From Candidatus Aminicenantota bacterium (GTDB taxonomy: Bacteria > Acidobacteriota > Aminicenantia > UBA2199), in NCBI GenBank assembly GCA_029939015.1, contig JAOZTV010000072.1, forward strand, positions 1-11,896: a stretch of 11,896 nucleotides of DNA, read 5' to 3'. Every line of letters starts with the position of its first letter. Position 1 is the stretch's first letter. Below are positions 1 to 7,628 of this stretch, one piece after another. Below the pieces are notes generated by a model. The model did no database searches, had not been told where the DNA came from, and saw nothing but the letters and a program-made list of their open reading frames with translations. The translations under genes and the position numbers were made by a program.

Positions 1-128
1 TTATCAAACCTGTTTACAGGTATTCCTAATTTAATTAGTTTATATTTAAAATAAATTGGACTAATAAATTCATATATGGTAAGAATCAAAAGAACTGCAA
101 ATATAATTTTTTCAATTATTGACAACAT
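1..128 (-). CDS. Partial membrane-anchored protein, possibly an HdrD/GlpC-like Fe-S oxidoreductase (N-terminus only)
   Basis: Only the first 42 codons are inside the window; the gene runs off the left edge. The ATG at 126-128 lies one base past the murI stop codon. It has a good Shine-Dalgarno, AAGGAG at 135-140, inside the end of murI, so it belongs to the same operon and is probably translationally coupled. The visible protein starts MLSIIEKIIFAVLLILTIY, one hydrophobic membrane segment, followed by a basic stretch ending in LIKLGIPVNRFD. From memory, the pattern 'R/K-L-x-x-L-G-x-P-x-N-R-F-D' right after an N-terminal helix is typical of membrane-anchored heterodisulfide-reductase-like Fe-S proteins. 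That assignment is an inference from a short segment, since no cysteine cluster is visible. That a real coding start exists here is much more certain than the family. Confidence 0.6.
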   Translation of the reverse strand, partial: MLSIIEKIIFAVLLILTIYEFISPIYFKYKLIKLGIPVNRFD

Positions 129-129
129 A

Positions 130-939
130 TTACTCTCCTTTTAAACTTAAATCAGCTATAAGTACACGATCTATTTTCTTTTTTAAAAATATTTCCCCTA
201 CTCTTTTAAATCTTTCAGGAAAATCAGTTACAAAAAACTCATCATTTCTGTTTTTGTCTGTATTGGCTAACCAACCTAAACTTTTAAATATATGATATAC
301 CCTTTCTGCTGTAGTCTGTGCTGAATCAACAAGAGTTATATCGTCTCCTAAAACTTCTTTTATAACATCCTTTAGAACTGGATAATGTGTACATCCGAGG
401 ACAAGTGTCTCAATATTTTCTTTTTTTAAAGGCTCAAGATACTCCTTTATTATCATTCTTGTAGCAGGATGGTCTATCCAGCCTTCTTCTACAAGTGGTA
501 CAAATAATGGACAATCTTTTGAAATAATTTCTAAATCCTTTGACTTCTCATGAATAATTTTTGCATAGGCTCCAGATGCAATAGTTGCACTTGTGCCAAT
601 TACTCCAACTTTTTTATTAGTACATTTAACAGCTGCCTCTGAACCTGGCTCAATTACACCAAGAACAGGAATATTAAATTTTTTCTGTAATGCTTCAACT
701 GCATAAGAAGAAGAAGAATTACAGGCTATTACTATTATTTTCACATCTTTAGTTAATAAAAATTCAGCATTTTCCAATGAATATCTAATTATTGTTTCTT
801 TTGATTTTGACCCATAAGGAAGCCTTGCTGTATCTCCAAGATATACAACTTTTTCATTTGGCATTTTTTCTTTTAAAGCCTTATAAACTGTTAAACCTCC
901 AATACCTGAATCAAAAACCCCAATTGATTTATTATTCAT
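130..939 (-). CDS. murI: Glutamate racemase
   Basis: Cofactor-independent racemase that interconverts L- and D-glutamate in the cytoplasm and so supplies D-Glu for peptidoglycan stem peptides. The 269-residue length is normal for the family. Family motifs are intact. The N-terminal GVFDSGIGGL carries Asp10-Ser11, and the substrate-side YLGDTARLPYG carries Asp36. The first catalytic cysteine is Cys73 in IACNSSSS (usually ACNTAS, so a Thr-to-Ser variant). The second is Cys183 in LGCTHYP, followed by His185. The ATG at 937-939 follows a strong Shine-Dalgarno (AAAGGAGAAA, 941-950). It lies 26 bases downstream of the GerMN-amidase gene and its stop is one base from the start of the next gene, so it is the third gene of a four-gene cell-envelope operon. 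The assignment is very secure. Confidence 0.97.
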   Translation of the reverse strand: MNNKSIGVFDSGIGGLTVYKALKEKMPNEKVVYLGDTARLPYGSKSKETIIRYSLENAEFLLTKDVKIIVIACNSSSSYAVEALQKKFNIPVLGVIEPGSEAAVKCTNKKVGVIGTSATIASGAYAKIIHEKSKDLEIISKDCPLFVPLVEEGWIDHPATRMIIKEYLEPLKKENIETLVLGCTHYPVLKDVIKEVLGDDITLVDSAQTTAERVYHIFKSLGWLANTDKNRNDEFFVTDFPERFKRVGEIFLKKKIDRVLIADLSLKGE

Positions 940-965
940 ATTTCTCCTTTCAAATAAATAATGTA

Positions 966-2315
966 TTAATCATTAGCTCTAACCTGAGAGTTAATATACT
1001 TACTTATTCCTCTAAAAATTGCATCACTTAAATTATTTAAATAGTATTCCTGTTTCAATTTTTTACGATCACTTGAATTTGAGAGAAATGCTACCTCAAT
1101 TAGTAGAGCCGGCATCGAAACACTTGAGAGTAATCTTATTGGTATTTGTGAAACCTTTCTGCCAGATGTTGAGTTTAAACTATTTAGCTCAATCTGCACT
1201 AATTGTGCAACCTTATACGATTCACTAAGATATTTCTCCTGAGTTCTATTCCAATTTTCAAGCACTTTTTTTTCTTGTGGAATAGTTATCTCAGAAGATA
1301 TTGTTTCATTATTTAATTCTTCATTATCAAGATTTTCTTCGTTTTTATTTTGAACTAATAGAGTATCAGCAGCTTTAATTATTGGATTAAATGAAGTAAT
1401 ATATGTTTCAGATCCTTTTTTAAAGTTTTTAAAGGAATAATTGACATGAATAGATATAAATAAACCTGCCTTTTGATTATTTGCCATAGATGTCCTGCTA
1501 TCAAGTGACATATCCTTGTCAATGTTTCTAGTCAAAATTGTATCTATACCAAAGGTATTAATAATACGCCGTCTTAATTTTTTACTAATTATGAGGTTTA
1601 TATTTTTTTCCTCAAGTTCATCGGTTTCAGAAATAACCCCCTTATTTTCACCACCATGACCTGGGTCAATAAATATTCTTTGAATTGGTTTAATACTTAT
1701 ATCTGATTCGTTCAATAATTGCCTAACATTGACATAAGGCGTAATGATTTTTGAGTTTTTCATAAAAGGCTCATCCAGATTAAGATGACCGGAAATAGTT
1801 GGAAAACTACTTCCAGAAGACAAAAAGGATATCTTCTTAATTTCATCAAATTCCTTATAATCGGCGTTTAGCAGGGTATTTACTAAAAATACATTGTCAA
1901 CTATATAATTAAGAAATTCAAATTCAGCTGCAGTACCACCTGGGAATGAGACAATCATTTCTTCATTAAAATCAACGACTATTTCTTTTTCACCTTTAAT
2001 ATAGTACAGATTATTCAGTTTTATATTATTATAAAAATTTTCTTTGCTTTTGTTTTTCAATAAATGATTGATTACCTTAGTATAGACCCCCATTTGTTGA
2101 AAATTTTCATTCAGGATGATTGGAATTTTTTCATTTGCGTCATTAATTCCCGGAATATCAATTGTTATAATATTTTTTTTTTCTTCCGATATACTTTCAT
2201 TAATATTAACGTTTTGAATATCTTTTTTTATATCTGAATTAAGGTATAAAAACAGTGAATATATTGAGAATACTAAAGCCCAACCAATTATGATATATAA
2301 ATATTTTTTTTTCAT
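966..2315 (-). CDS. N-acetylmuramoyl-L-alanine amidase (Amidase_3) with N-terminal GerMN domain
   Basis: Zinc amidase that would cut the bond between N-acetylmuramic acid and the stem peptide. Residues 4-26 form a hydrophobic segment, an uncleaved anchor or signal peptide. Residues about 65-185 match a GerMN domain: a 'KGEKEIVVDF' strand at 107-116, the G-G-T-A-A-E-F helix start at 126-132, and the closing S-G-H-L-N-L-D-E-P-F at 175-184. Residues about 212-445 are Amidase_3 with all zinc ligands visible: His220 (DPGHGG), Glu236 (EEKN), His290 (SIHVN) and the catalytic Glu407 (LIEVAF). An acidic Asn/Glu-rich insertion at about 322-350 sits where regulated AmiC-type enzymes carry an occluding helix. 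The ATG overlaps the TGA of the upstream amidase (ATGA, 2312-2315) and has no Shine-Dalgarno, so translation is probably coupled. Amidases usually carry AMIN here, so GerMN is the odd part. Confidence 0.9.
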   Translation of the reverse strand: MKKKYLYIIIGWALVFSIYSLFLYLNSDIKKDIQNVNINESISEEKKNIITIDIPGINDANEKIPIILNENFQQMGVYTKVINHLLKNKSKENFYNNIKLNNLYYIKGEKEIVVDFNEEMIVSFPGGTAAEFEFLNYIVDNVFLVNTLLNADYKEFDEIKKISFLSSGSSFPTISGHLNLDEPFMKNSKIITPYVNVRQLLNESDISIKPIQRIFIDPGHGGENKGVISETDELEEKNINLIISKKLRRRIINTFGIDTILTRNIDKDMSLDSRTSMANNQKAGLFISIHVNYSFKNFKKGSETYITSFNPIIKAADTLLVQNKNEENLDNEELNNETISSEITIPQEKKVLENWNRTQEKYLSESYKVAQLVQIELNSLNSTSGRKVSQIPIRLLSSVSMPALLIEVAFLSNSSDRKKLKQEYYLNNLSDAIFRGISKYINSQVRAND

Positions 2316-3484
2316 TTTTTAATATAATTCATTAATCCATTAAATATAGATAGAGCTGCTTTTTTATGAAACTCATTTTTTCGCATCATTTTTTCCTCTT
2401 TTCGATTTGAAAGAAATCCTACTTCAACCAAAACTGCCGGCATAGCAACTCTCATCAATACTCTAAAAGGAGCCTGCTTTACTCCTCTATTTCTTGTGTT
2501 CATTAATATATTCAATTCACGTTGAATATAATCTGCCAATCGACTGGAATCCCTTATATAATCTGCCTGAGCCATTTTCCATAATATCATCTTAAGTCCA
2601 TCTGTCTCAGCCTTTTCATCAATTTCTTTAAATGACATATTCTCTTTTTTAGCTAATTCAAAGGATTCATTATCGGTAGCTTTTAAACTCACAAAAAATG
2701 TTTCAGGTCCCTTTGCTTCTCTTTTTGAAGAAGAATTAACATGTATTGAAATAAAGAGATCAGCATGGTTATTATTTGCTAATTCAGCCCTTTTATTTAA
2801 AGAAACATCTTTATCTTCATTTCTAATCATTATTACCTTTATTTTTAATTTTTTAATAATTAATTTTTCTAATTCCTTACTGATTTTCAAAGTAATATCT
2901 TTTTCTTTTAAATATTTTCCTACTGCACCATAGTTTTCACCACCATGCCCGGGGTCAATACAGATAATTGAAATTTCATCCTTATTTTTTTTGATAATTT
3001 TTACAGGTTCAATCTTTTCATTTTTTTGTTTTATTTTTGTATGTTTTTCTGTCTTTGTAATTATTTTAATACTTTTTTTATTTTTGGCTTTAATCAAATC
3101 AATTACTAATCTGAATGGTTTTTTTAGAACAAATTGTCTCAATATTGATAAATCATATGTTGCTTTGATTATAAATTTATCTTTATTATTAATAGTTTTA
3201 GTCCTAATTACATTGATTATTTTTGAATTATTTTTAAAAATAATTTTGTTCTTTATATATTTACTTGGAATTTCGACTTCATACTCATTATTAAGTTTGT
3301 TTTTTTTTATTAAATAAGAGAATGCAACATCGTTCTCAAAAACGACTCTTGTATATTCTTTTTTATCCTTATGATCAAATAGTCTTACATTAAGATTATC
3401 TGCCTTTAAAAAACTACTAAAAAAAAGTAAAATTATTATAATATATAATGACTTTCCAATAAAAAAGATTCTTCTTTTATTCAT
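2312..3484 (-). CDS. amiC: N-acetylmuramoyl-L-alanine amidase with AMIN domain (AmiC-like)
   Basis: Exported zinc amidase of the AmiB/AmiC type, likely to split peptidoglycan during cell separation. With the ATG at 3482-3484 it has 390 residues. Residues about 8-28 form a signal peptide (IIIILLFFSSFLKA). Residues about 30-132 look like an AMIN targeting domain ('EYTRVVFEN' near the start, 'PFRLVIDL' at the end). A lysine-rich linker (about 134-170) follows, then Amidase_3 with His180 (DPGHGG), Glu194 (KEKD), His248 (SIHVN) and Glu354 (VLVEVGF). The helical segment between the last two ligands (SFELAKKENMSFKEIDE) resembles the active-site-blocking helix of AmiC enzymes that need LytM-type activators. 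The open frame also allows TTG starts at 3485-3487 and 3491-3493. The only Shine-Dalgarno-like sequence is a weak TTGGA near 3500, so the exact start is uncertain. It is the first gene of the operon, and its stop overlaps the next start. Confidence 0.9.
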   Translation of the reverse strand: MNKRRIFFIGKSLYIIIILLFFSSFLKADNLNVRLFDHKDKKEYTRVVFENDVAFSYLIKKNKLNNEYEVEIPSKYIKNKIIFKNNSKIINVIRTKTINNKDKFIIKATYDLSILRQFVLKKPFRLVIDLIKAKNKKSIKIITKTEKHTKIKQKNEKIEPVKIIKKNKDEISIICIDPGHGGENYGAVGKYLKEKDITLKISKELEKLIIKKLKIKVIMIRNEDKDVSLNKRAELANNNHADLFISIHVNSSSKREAKGPETFFVSLKATDNESFELAKKENMSFKEIDEKAETDGLKMILWKMAQADYIRDSSRLADYIQRELNILMNTRNRGVKQAPFRVLMRVAMPAVLVEVGFLSNRKEEKMMRKNEFHKKAALSIFNGLMNYIKK

Positions 3485-3523
3485 CAATAGCAATTAATCC
3501 AACTTTCCAAACAAATTAAAACC

Positions 3524-3691
3524 TTAACCTAAATTGAGCGATTCTTTCAGCGAATAGCCCAAATTTGTCGCACCATAAGTTAATACAAAAATCCTCGACA
3601 TACTTATTAGTATGCCTGTGGTTTTTGCAATACCTTCTGATAACAACATCTTTAACCTCTTCATCTAAAATAATCGCTCAATTTAGGTTAA
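3524..3691. mobile_element. MITE-like element with 20-bp inverted ends including TTAA
   Basis: TTAACCTAAATTGAGCGATT at 3524-3543 is repeated as a perfect reverse complement at 3672-3691, enclosing 128 bases. Both outer ends are TTAA, which fits a 4-bp target duplication. The inner ends begin CCTA, reminiscent of IS1380-family termini, which often use TTAA targets (family link inferred from memory). No transposase is encoded. A stop-free minus-strand frame of 53 codons (3518-3677) spans the element and reads protein-like, including YCKNHRHTNKYVEDFCINLW, but it has no start codon or ribosome site and may be a transposase remnant. A small hairpin, CATACT-TATT-AGTATG, lies at 3599-3614. The element separates the tmRNA terminator from the amidase operon and may therefore affect amidase transcription. 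Confidence 0.6.
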
Positions 3692-3698
3692 ACTATAT

Positions 3699-3723
3699 AA
3701 AAAAAACACCAGCATTAAACTGG
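3699..3723 (-). terminator. Rho-independent terminator of the tRNA/tmRNA operon
   Basis: On the minus strand, CCAGT-TTAAT-GCTGG (3723-3709; four Watson-Crick pairs plus one T-G) is followed by TG and a run of eight T (3706-3699). It starts within the last bases of tmRNA and is well placed to end the stable-RNA transcript. The stem is short but the T-run is clear. Confidence 0.6.
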
Positions 3724-4064
3724 AGGCGGCGGGAATCGAACCCGCGTCCAATAAAGCTTTCATTAAAGCGTCTACAGATATGTTTTGTTTTAAATACAGG
3801 TTATGGAAACAAAAACAAACAAAATTACCAAAACCGCCAGATTTTAAGTCTCGTCTATAATCGCTAACCTGAAAACCGATATAAGACCATCCTGCTAAAT
3901 GTCGTTCTTATTCCCCCACAGGAAAAAAAAATAAGAACGGCAACGTTATTACGCTGCTAATGCAAATTCGTTGTTTGCGTTTAGTTTTTTGAGCGTTTTT
4001 ATGAGGAACTCAACTCAATCTGCAACTCTAACTCTATCAATACTGTCGAACCCAAATCGCCCCC
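3721..4064 (-). ncRNA. ssrA: tmRNA (transfer-messenger RNA)
   Basis: Rescues stalled ribosomes with SmpB: it is charged with alanine, then its internal frame tags the nascent protein for proteolysis. The 5' end GGGGGCGATTTGGGTTCGAC is a typical tmRNA start. Its first seven bases pair with CGCCTCC near the 3' end (one G-T pair). The T-arm GCGGG-TTCGATT-CCCGC is intact. The tag frame begins at the resume codon GCA (3976-3978) and reads A-N-N-E-F-A-L-A-A, followed by two TAA stops (3949-3951 and 3946-3948). The ALAA end is the usual degradation signal. A GC-rich helix (GTTCTTATT...AATAAGAAC) follows the stops, as expected before the pseudoknots. Length is about 344 bases. The discriminator A is at 3721 and CCA is not fully encoded, so it must be added after transcription. 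This is the standard one-piece form. Confidence 0.95.
3946..3978 (-). other. tmRNA tag-peptide reading frame (ANNEFALAA)
   Basis: The frame GCA AAC AAC GAA TTT GCA TTA GCA GCG is followed by tandem TAA stops. It is preceded by AAACTAAAC, matching the usual context upstream of the resume codon. The encoded tag is A-N-N-E-F-A-L-A-A. Confidence 0.9.
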
Positions 4065-4134
4065 CTATTTTAATTAAAAGTACTACTCATTTAATTAATT
4101 GTAATTTAACTTCTAATTGGGGAGACTCAACTAA

Positions 4135-4211
4135 TGGCGGGGCCGACGAGACTCGAACTCGCGGCCTCAGGCGTGACAGGCCTGCGTTCTAACCAACTGA
4201 ACTACGACCCC
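4135..4211 (-). tRNA. tRNA-Asp(GTC)
   Basis: The full cloverleaf is visible. The acceptor GGGGTCG pairs with CGGCCCC. The D-arm region is TAGTTCAGTTGGTTAGA. The anticodon stem CAGGC/GCCTG holds the loop CTGTCAC, giving anticodon GTC. The T-arm is GCGAG-TTCGAGT-CTCGT. Discriminator G is followed by an encoded CCA (4135-4137). It lies 19 bases downstream of tRNA-Val and is the middle RNA of the stable-RNA operon. Confidence 0.96.
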
Positions 4212-4230
4212 ACTACTAATTGTATTCATC

Positions 4231-4303
4231 TGGGCGGTAGAGGACTCGAACCTCTGGCCATCGGCGTGTAAAACCGATGCTCTACCAGCTGAGCTAACCG
4301 CCC
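4231..4303 (-). tRNA. tRNA-Val(TAC)
   Basis: Cloverleaf with acceptor GGGCGGT/ACCGCCC, D-arm AGCTCAGCTGGTAGAGC, and anticodon stem TCGGT/GCCGA (last pair T-G) around loop TTTACAC, giving anticodon TAC. The T-arm is AGAGG-TTCGAGT-CCTCT. The discriminator is A (4231) and CCA is not encoded, unlike the neighbouring tRNA-Asp. It is the first RNA after the promoter at 4317-4345. Confidence 0.95.
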
Positions 4304-4316
4304 TAAATAAAAGTGT

Positions 4317-4345
4317 ATATTACTTCATTTTTAAAATAATGTCAA
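4317..4345 (-). promoter_or_regulatory. Sigma70-type promoter of the tRNA-Val/tRNA-Asp/tmRNA operon
   Basis: On the minus strand a perfect -35 box TTGACA (4345-4340) is separated by exactly 17 bases from TAATAT (4322-4317), one mismatch from TATAAT. The -10 ends 13 bases before the mature tRNA-Val 5' end. Upstream, 4348-4374 holds A/T tracts that form an 8-bp AT-only-stem-like inverted repeat (TTTTTATG/CATAAAAA), possibly acting as an UP-like element. Confidence 0.85.
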
Positions 4346-4400
4346 CCTTTTTATGTTAAAAAATTTCATAAAAAAATAATGTAGATTGACAAAATCAAAC

Positions 4401-7400
4401 TTACTTTTTATCCAATTCTTCCAATAATACCTCTACTGCTTTTTCCAGTTGCTGATCTATACCTTTAACCACTTTTTCATATTCATTATTAATAAGATAA
4501 TCTGGTTCAAGTTGTTGATTTTCAAGATATTTTCCATTGAGATCATATTTACCAACTTGAGGAATTCCAAAATATAATGTTCTGTCCTGAAGAGTTTCCC
4601 ACCAAACGGAGGTCATAGTACCTGGTACAGGCATACCAACGAGTTTACCCAATCCTAATGTTTTATATCCATAGGGAAATCCATGCGCATCAGAATAATT
4701 ACTTTCACTAATTAATACTATAGATTTCTTAGTCCATCTATTTTCAGGCTTAATACCAATATTCTGTCCTCTGGGGATATTTGTAAGATATTTTTCTCCA
4801 CTTAATAAAGTAGTTAACTGCTCAACAAGGTTTCCTCCCCCATTAAATCTTGTATCAATTATTATAGCTTCCTTATTTGTAAATTTTCCGAATAATTCAG
4901 CAAAGGTCTCTCTATAGCTTCCACCTGACATACTCCTTACATGAATATACCCTAATCTACCCTTTGAAAGCCTATCTGTTTCTTCTTTTCTGGTTTTTAT
5001 CCACCTTTCATATAGTAATTGATTATTTGCTCCCCTGCTGATTGGTTTTCTAATTTCTTCCCATCTTTTCTTAGTTTTTGGGTTATAAAGAGATAAAAGA
5101 ATATTCTTATTAGCTTTACGATTGAGAAGTTTGTAATAATTTGTAGATTTAGTAATTTTATAATTATCAATCTTTTCGATAATAGTTCCTTTCATTATTT
5201 TTGAACCAGATCTCTGAAGTGGTCCTTTATTAATTATTTCAATAATTTTGAGTCCATCCCCCTTAAACTCAAGATCATAAAAAACACCTAATTTGGCAGT
5301 ATTGTCTCCGGTATTCGAAAAAGCTCTATATCCTGAGCCAGTATGAGAACCATTAAGTTCCCCAAGCATTTCACTTAACATCTCTGCAAAATCATAATTA
5401 TTATTAATATATGGAAGGAATTTTAAATATTCTTTTTTATAGAAACTCCAGTCAACTCCATGCAATTTAGGATCATAAAATTTTTTCTTTATCTGTCTCC
5501 ATACATGTTCTAATAAATATACTCTTTCAGCGGGACTATTTAAGTTAAAATCTGCACTATAACTAATACTTTTTCTTTTATTTCCAGCAAGTGTTATCTT
5601 TGTAAATTTTCCTCTTGAAAAAACAAATAATTCTTTTCCGTCTTTACTTAATGCTAAACTACCACCTCTTCCACCTAATTTAACCAATAATTTTGTAGAT
5701 TTCTTCCTAAAATCATGAACCCATAGATCATGCCCCTTTTCAAATCTACTTAAATAATAAAGTTTATCGCCTTTTTTGGACATTATACCATCTGAAAGAT
5801 TTGAAGAATTTATTGTTAATCTGATTATTCTATTTTCAATATTATTCAAATCAATTTTAAGTAACTTTGGTTTCTCTTCTTTTTTTTCTTTATCTTCTTT
5901 TGTTTTTTTAGTACCTTTTTTGTCTTTCTTTTTTTTATCTAAGTTCTTTTTATTTCTTTTTTCCCTTTCTTTAAGAAGTTCATACTCCTCTTTTGATAAT
6001 CTGAATTTATCAAAGGAGTCTTTTGTAAAGAACATTCCAAAAATATCTCCCATTCCATATTTATTTGAATACCATAACATCATTTTACCATCTTGTGACC
6101 ATTTTGGGATATAATCTTCAAAACCACTTTTTGTTAGATTTACTAACTCCTGATCACCTTTTGAACTTATCAAACCACATTCATAAGACCATCGACCTTT
6201 GCTTAAAAACTGAACAAGAAACCATTTGTTATCTGGTGACCATTGATACCACTGATCACCATCTGCATAGGAATAATTATATTTTGCAGGTAGTATTGTT
6301 CTTGTTTTTTTAGATTTAAGATTAATTACCTTTAATATTGTTCTTTCTTCAAGAAAAGCTACTTCCTTACCATCAGGTGAGAACTGAGGTTGAAATGTCT
6401 CCTTATCTGATACAAGTACAGGATTTTCTTTTAATATAATTGAATTTGTAAAATTCAGATCGTCTTTATGTAAATCTGTTTTATAAAGGTTCCAACTCCC
6501 ATCCCTTTCTGCTGCATATAATAATGATCTCCCATCAGGACTGAAACTTACCGACCTTTCTTGTTCTGGAGTATTAGTAATTCTCTTTGTAGTAGAATAA
6601 TTTACAGCAGTAACAAACACTTCACCTCTAATTATAAATGCAACTTCCTTACCATCTGGAGACACAGCCATTTCTGTTGCTCCTGAAGATAACTTTTTAT
6701 ATGTAATTGCATTTCTCTTTGAATCAGTTCTAATTTCTATTTTTACTTTTATTGGTTTATTCTTATTCTTTTTTAAATAGATTTCTCCATTATATCCATA
6801 ACAGAGTGTATTAGCAGCTTTTGACAAAAATCTTACTGGATGTTTTTTATGGAATGTATGCTGAGTTATTTTTAAAGGTTCATTTAAAGATAAAGAAAAA
6901 ACATTAAAAGAACCTTCTTTTTCACTTAAATAAAAGATACCCTTTTCATCATCCGTAAAGACAGGATTTCTATCCTCTCCCACAAAGCTTGTAAGTTTTT
7001 TATGTTTTTTTGTTTTTTTATTATATATCCAAATATCCTTTGTAACAGAAGATGTATGATGTTTACGCCATACATTCTCATAACCCTTTCTGTCCTGATA
7101 AATTATATAATTACCTGTACTGTCAAGTTTTGATTCTTCTGCAGGAGTTGTCAATATTTGCTTAACTCTTCCACCAAATATTGATACTTTATATAATTCA
7201 CTTAAGATACCAGAAGGAAACTGTATGTTTTTATAGTGATCATCCATTGTAGCAGTAAAATATACATATTTTCCATCTTCTGAAAAACAATTGGGTGTTT
7301 GACCTGTTGAACTATAAGTTAGCCTTCTTGATTCTCCCCCGATTGCAGAAATTATAAATATATCAAAATTTCCAAATCTATCAGATGCATAGGCAATATT

Positions 7401-7628
7401 TTTACTGTCAGGTGACCATACAGGTTTAAAATCATAAGCCTTATGAGATGTTAACTGCACAGCTAAGCCACCTTTTGTTGAAACCTTATATATGTCATCT
7501 TTATAAGAAAATGCAATATGTTTTCCATCAGGTGATATTGATGGGTAACGCATCCAAAGCGGATTTGTCTCTGCAAAAAGCCCTACATAAATAAAAAATA
7601 AAACTAAAATTAATAAAAGTTTCTTCAT
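4401..7628 (-). CDS. Tricorn-like S41 family peptidase with double beta-propeller and PDZ domain
   Basis: Large exported serine peptidase, 1075 residues, close to the usual length of bacterial tricorn-like S41 proteins. A signal peptide (1-19, ending GLFAE) is followed by a TolB-like propeller with PD40 motifs (ISPDGKHIAF at 31-40, WSPDSKNIAY at 71-80). A second propeller (about 310-690; SPDG motifs at 323, 363 and 417) is interrupted by a Lys/Glu-rich insertion at 545-588. Next come a tricorn C1-like helical region (700-770), a PDZ domain (about 778-862) and the S41 core (875-1045). Residues matching the tricorn tetrad are Ser761-His762 (GSH), Ser979 (NYSDA, proposed nucleophile) and Glu1036, with GGG at 930-932 near the oxyanion site. 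It likely degrades peptides in the envelope. The ATG is preceded by GGAGG (7633-7637). It follows the TolB-like gene by 120 bases, which hold two copies of a shared palindrome. Confidence 0.93.
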   Translation of the reverse strand: MKKLLLILVLFFIYVGLFAETNPLWMRYPSISPDGKHIAFSYKDDIYKVSTKGGLAVQLTSHKAYDFKPVWSPDSKNIAYASDRFGNFDIFIISAIGGESRRLTYSSTGQTPNCFSEDGKYVYFTATMDDHYKNIQFPSGILSELYKVSIFGGRVKQILTTPAEESKLDSTGNYIIYQDRKGYENVWRKHHTSSVTKDIWIYNKKTKKHKKLTSFVGEDRNPVFTDDEKGIFYLSEKEGSFNVFSLSLNEPLKITQHTFHKKHPVRFLSKAANTLCYGYNGEIYLKKNKNKPIKVKIEIRTDSKRNAITYKKLSSGATEMAVSPDGKEVAFIIRGEVFVTAVNYSTTKRITNTPEQERSVSFSPDGRSLLYAAERDGSWNLYKTDLHKDDLNFTNSIILKENPVLVSDKETFQPQFSPDGKEVAFLEERTILKVINLKSKKTRTILPAKYNYSYADGDQWYQWSPDNKWFLVQFLSKGRWSYECGLISSKGDQELVNLTKSGFEDYIPKWSQDGKMMLWYSNKYGMGDIFGMFFTKDSFDKFRLSKEEYELLKEREKRNKKNLDKKKKDKKGTKKTKEDKEKKEEKPKLLKIDLNNIENRIIRLTINSSNLSDGIMSKKGDKLYYLSRFEKGHDLWVHDFRKKSTKLLVKLGGRGGSLALSKDGKELFVFSRGKFTKITLAGNKRKSISYSADFNLNSPAERVYLLEHVWRQIKKKFYDPKLHGVDWSFYKKEYLKFLPYINNNYDFAEMLSEMLGELNGSHTGSGYRAFSNTGDNTAKLGVFYDLEFKGDGLKIIEIINKGPLQRSGSKIMKGTIIEKIDNYKITKSTNYYKLLNRKANKNILLSLYNPKTKKRWEEIRKPISRGANNQLLYERWIKTRKEETDRLSKGRLGYIHVRSMSGGSYRETFAELFGKFTNKEAIIIDTRFNGGGNLVEQLTTLLSGEKYLTNIPRGQNIGIKPENRWTKKSIVLISESNYSDAHGFPYGYKTLGLGKLVGMPVPGTMTSVWWETLQDRTLYFGIPQVGKYDLNGKYLENQQLEPDYLINNEYEKVVKGIDQQLEKAVEVLLEELDKK

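Noticed and set aside
966..2315. GerMN taken as evidence of a spore-forming bacterium
   Set aside because: GerMN domains occur in many non-sporulating bacteria and nothing else here points to sporulation.
3565..3867. Plus-strand 100-codon open frame
   Set aside because: It runs antisense through the inverted-repeat element and tmRNA, with no ribosome site; the RNA gene explains the region.
3971..4192. Plus-strand 73-codon open frame
   Set aside because: It is antisense to tmRNA and tRNA-Asp, and the reading is a by-product of structured RNA sequence.
4348..4374. AT-rich inverted repeat as a terminator for the peptidase gene
   Set aside because: The stem is nearly all A-T and is not followed by a T-run in the reading direction; it fits better as an A/T-rich region upstream of the tRNA promoter.
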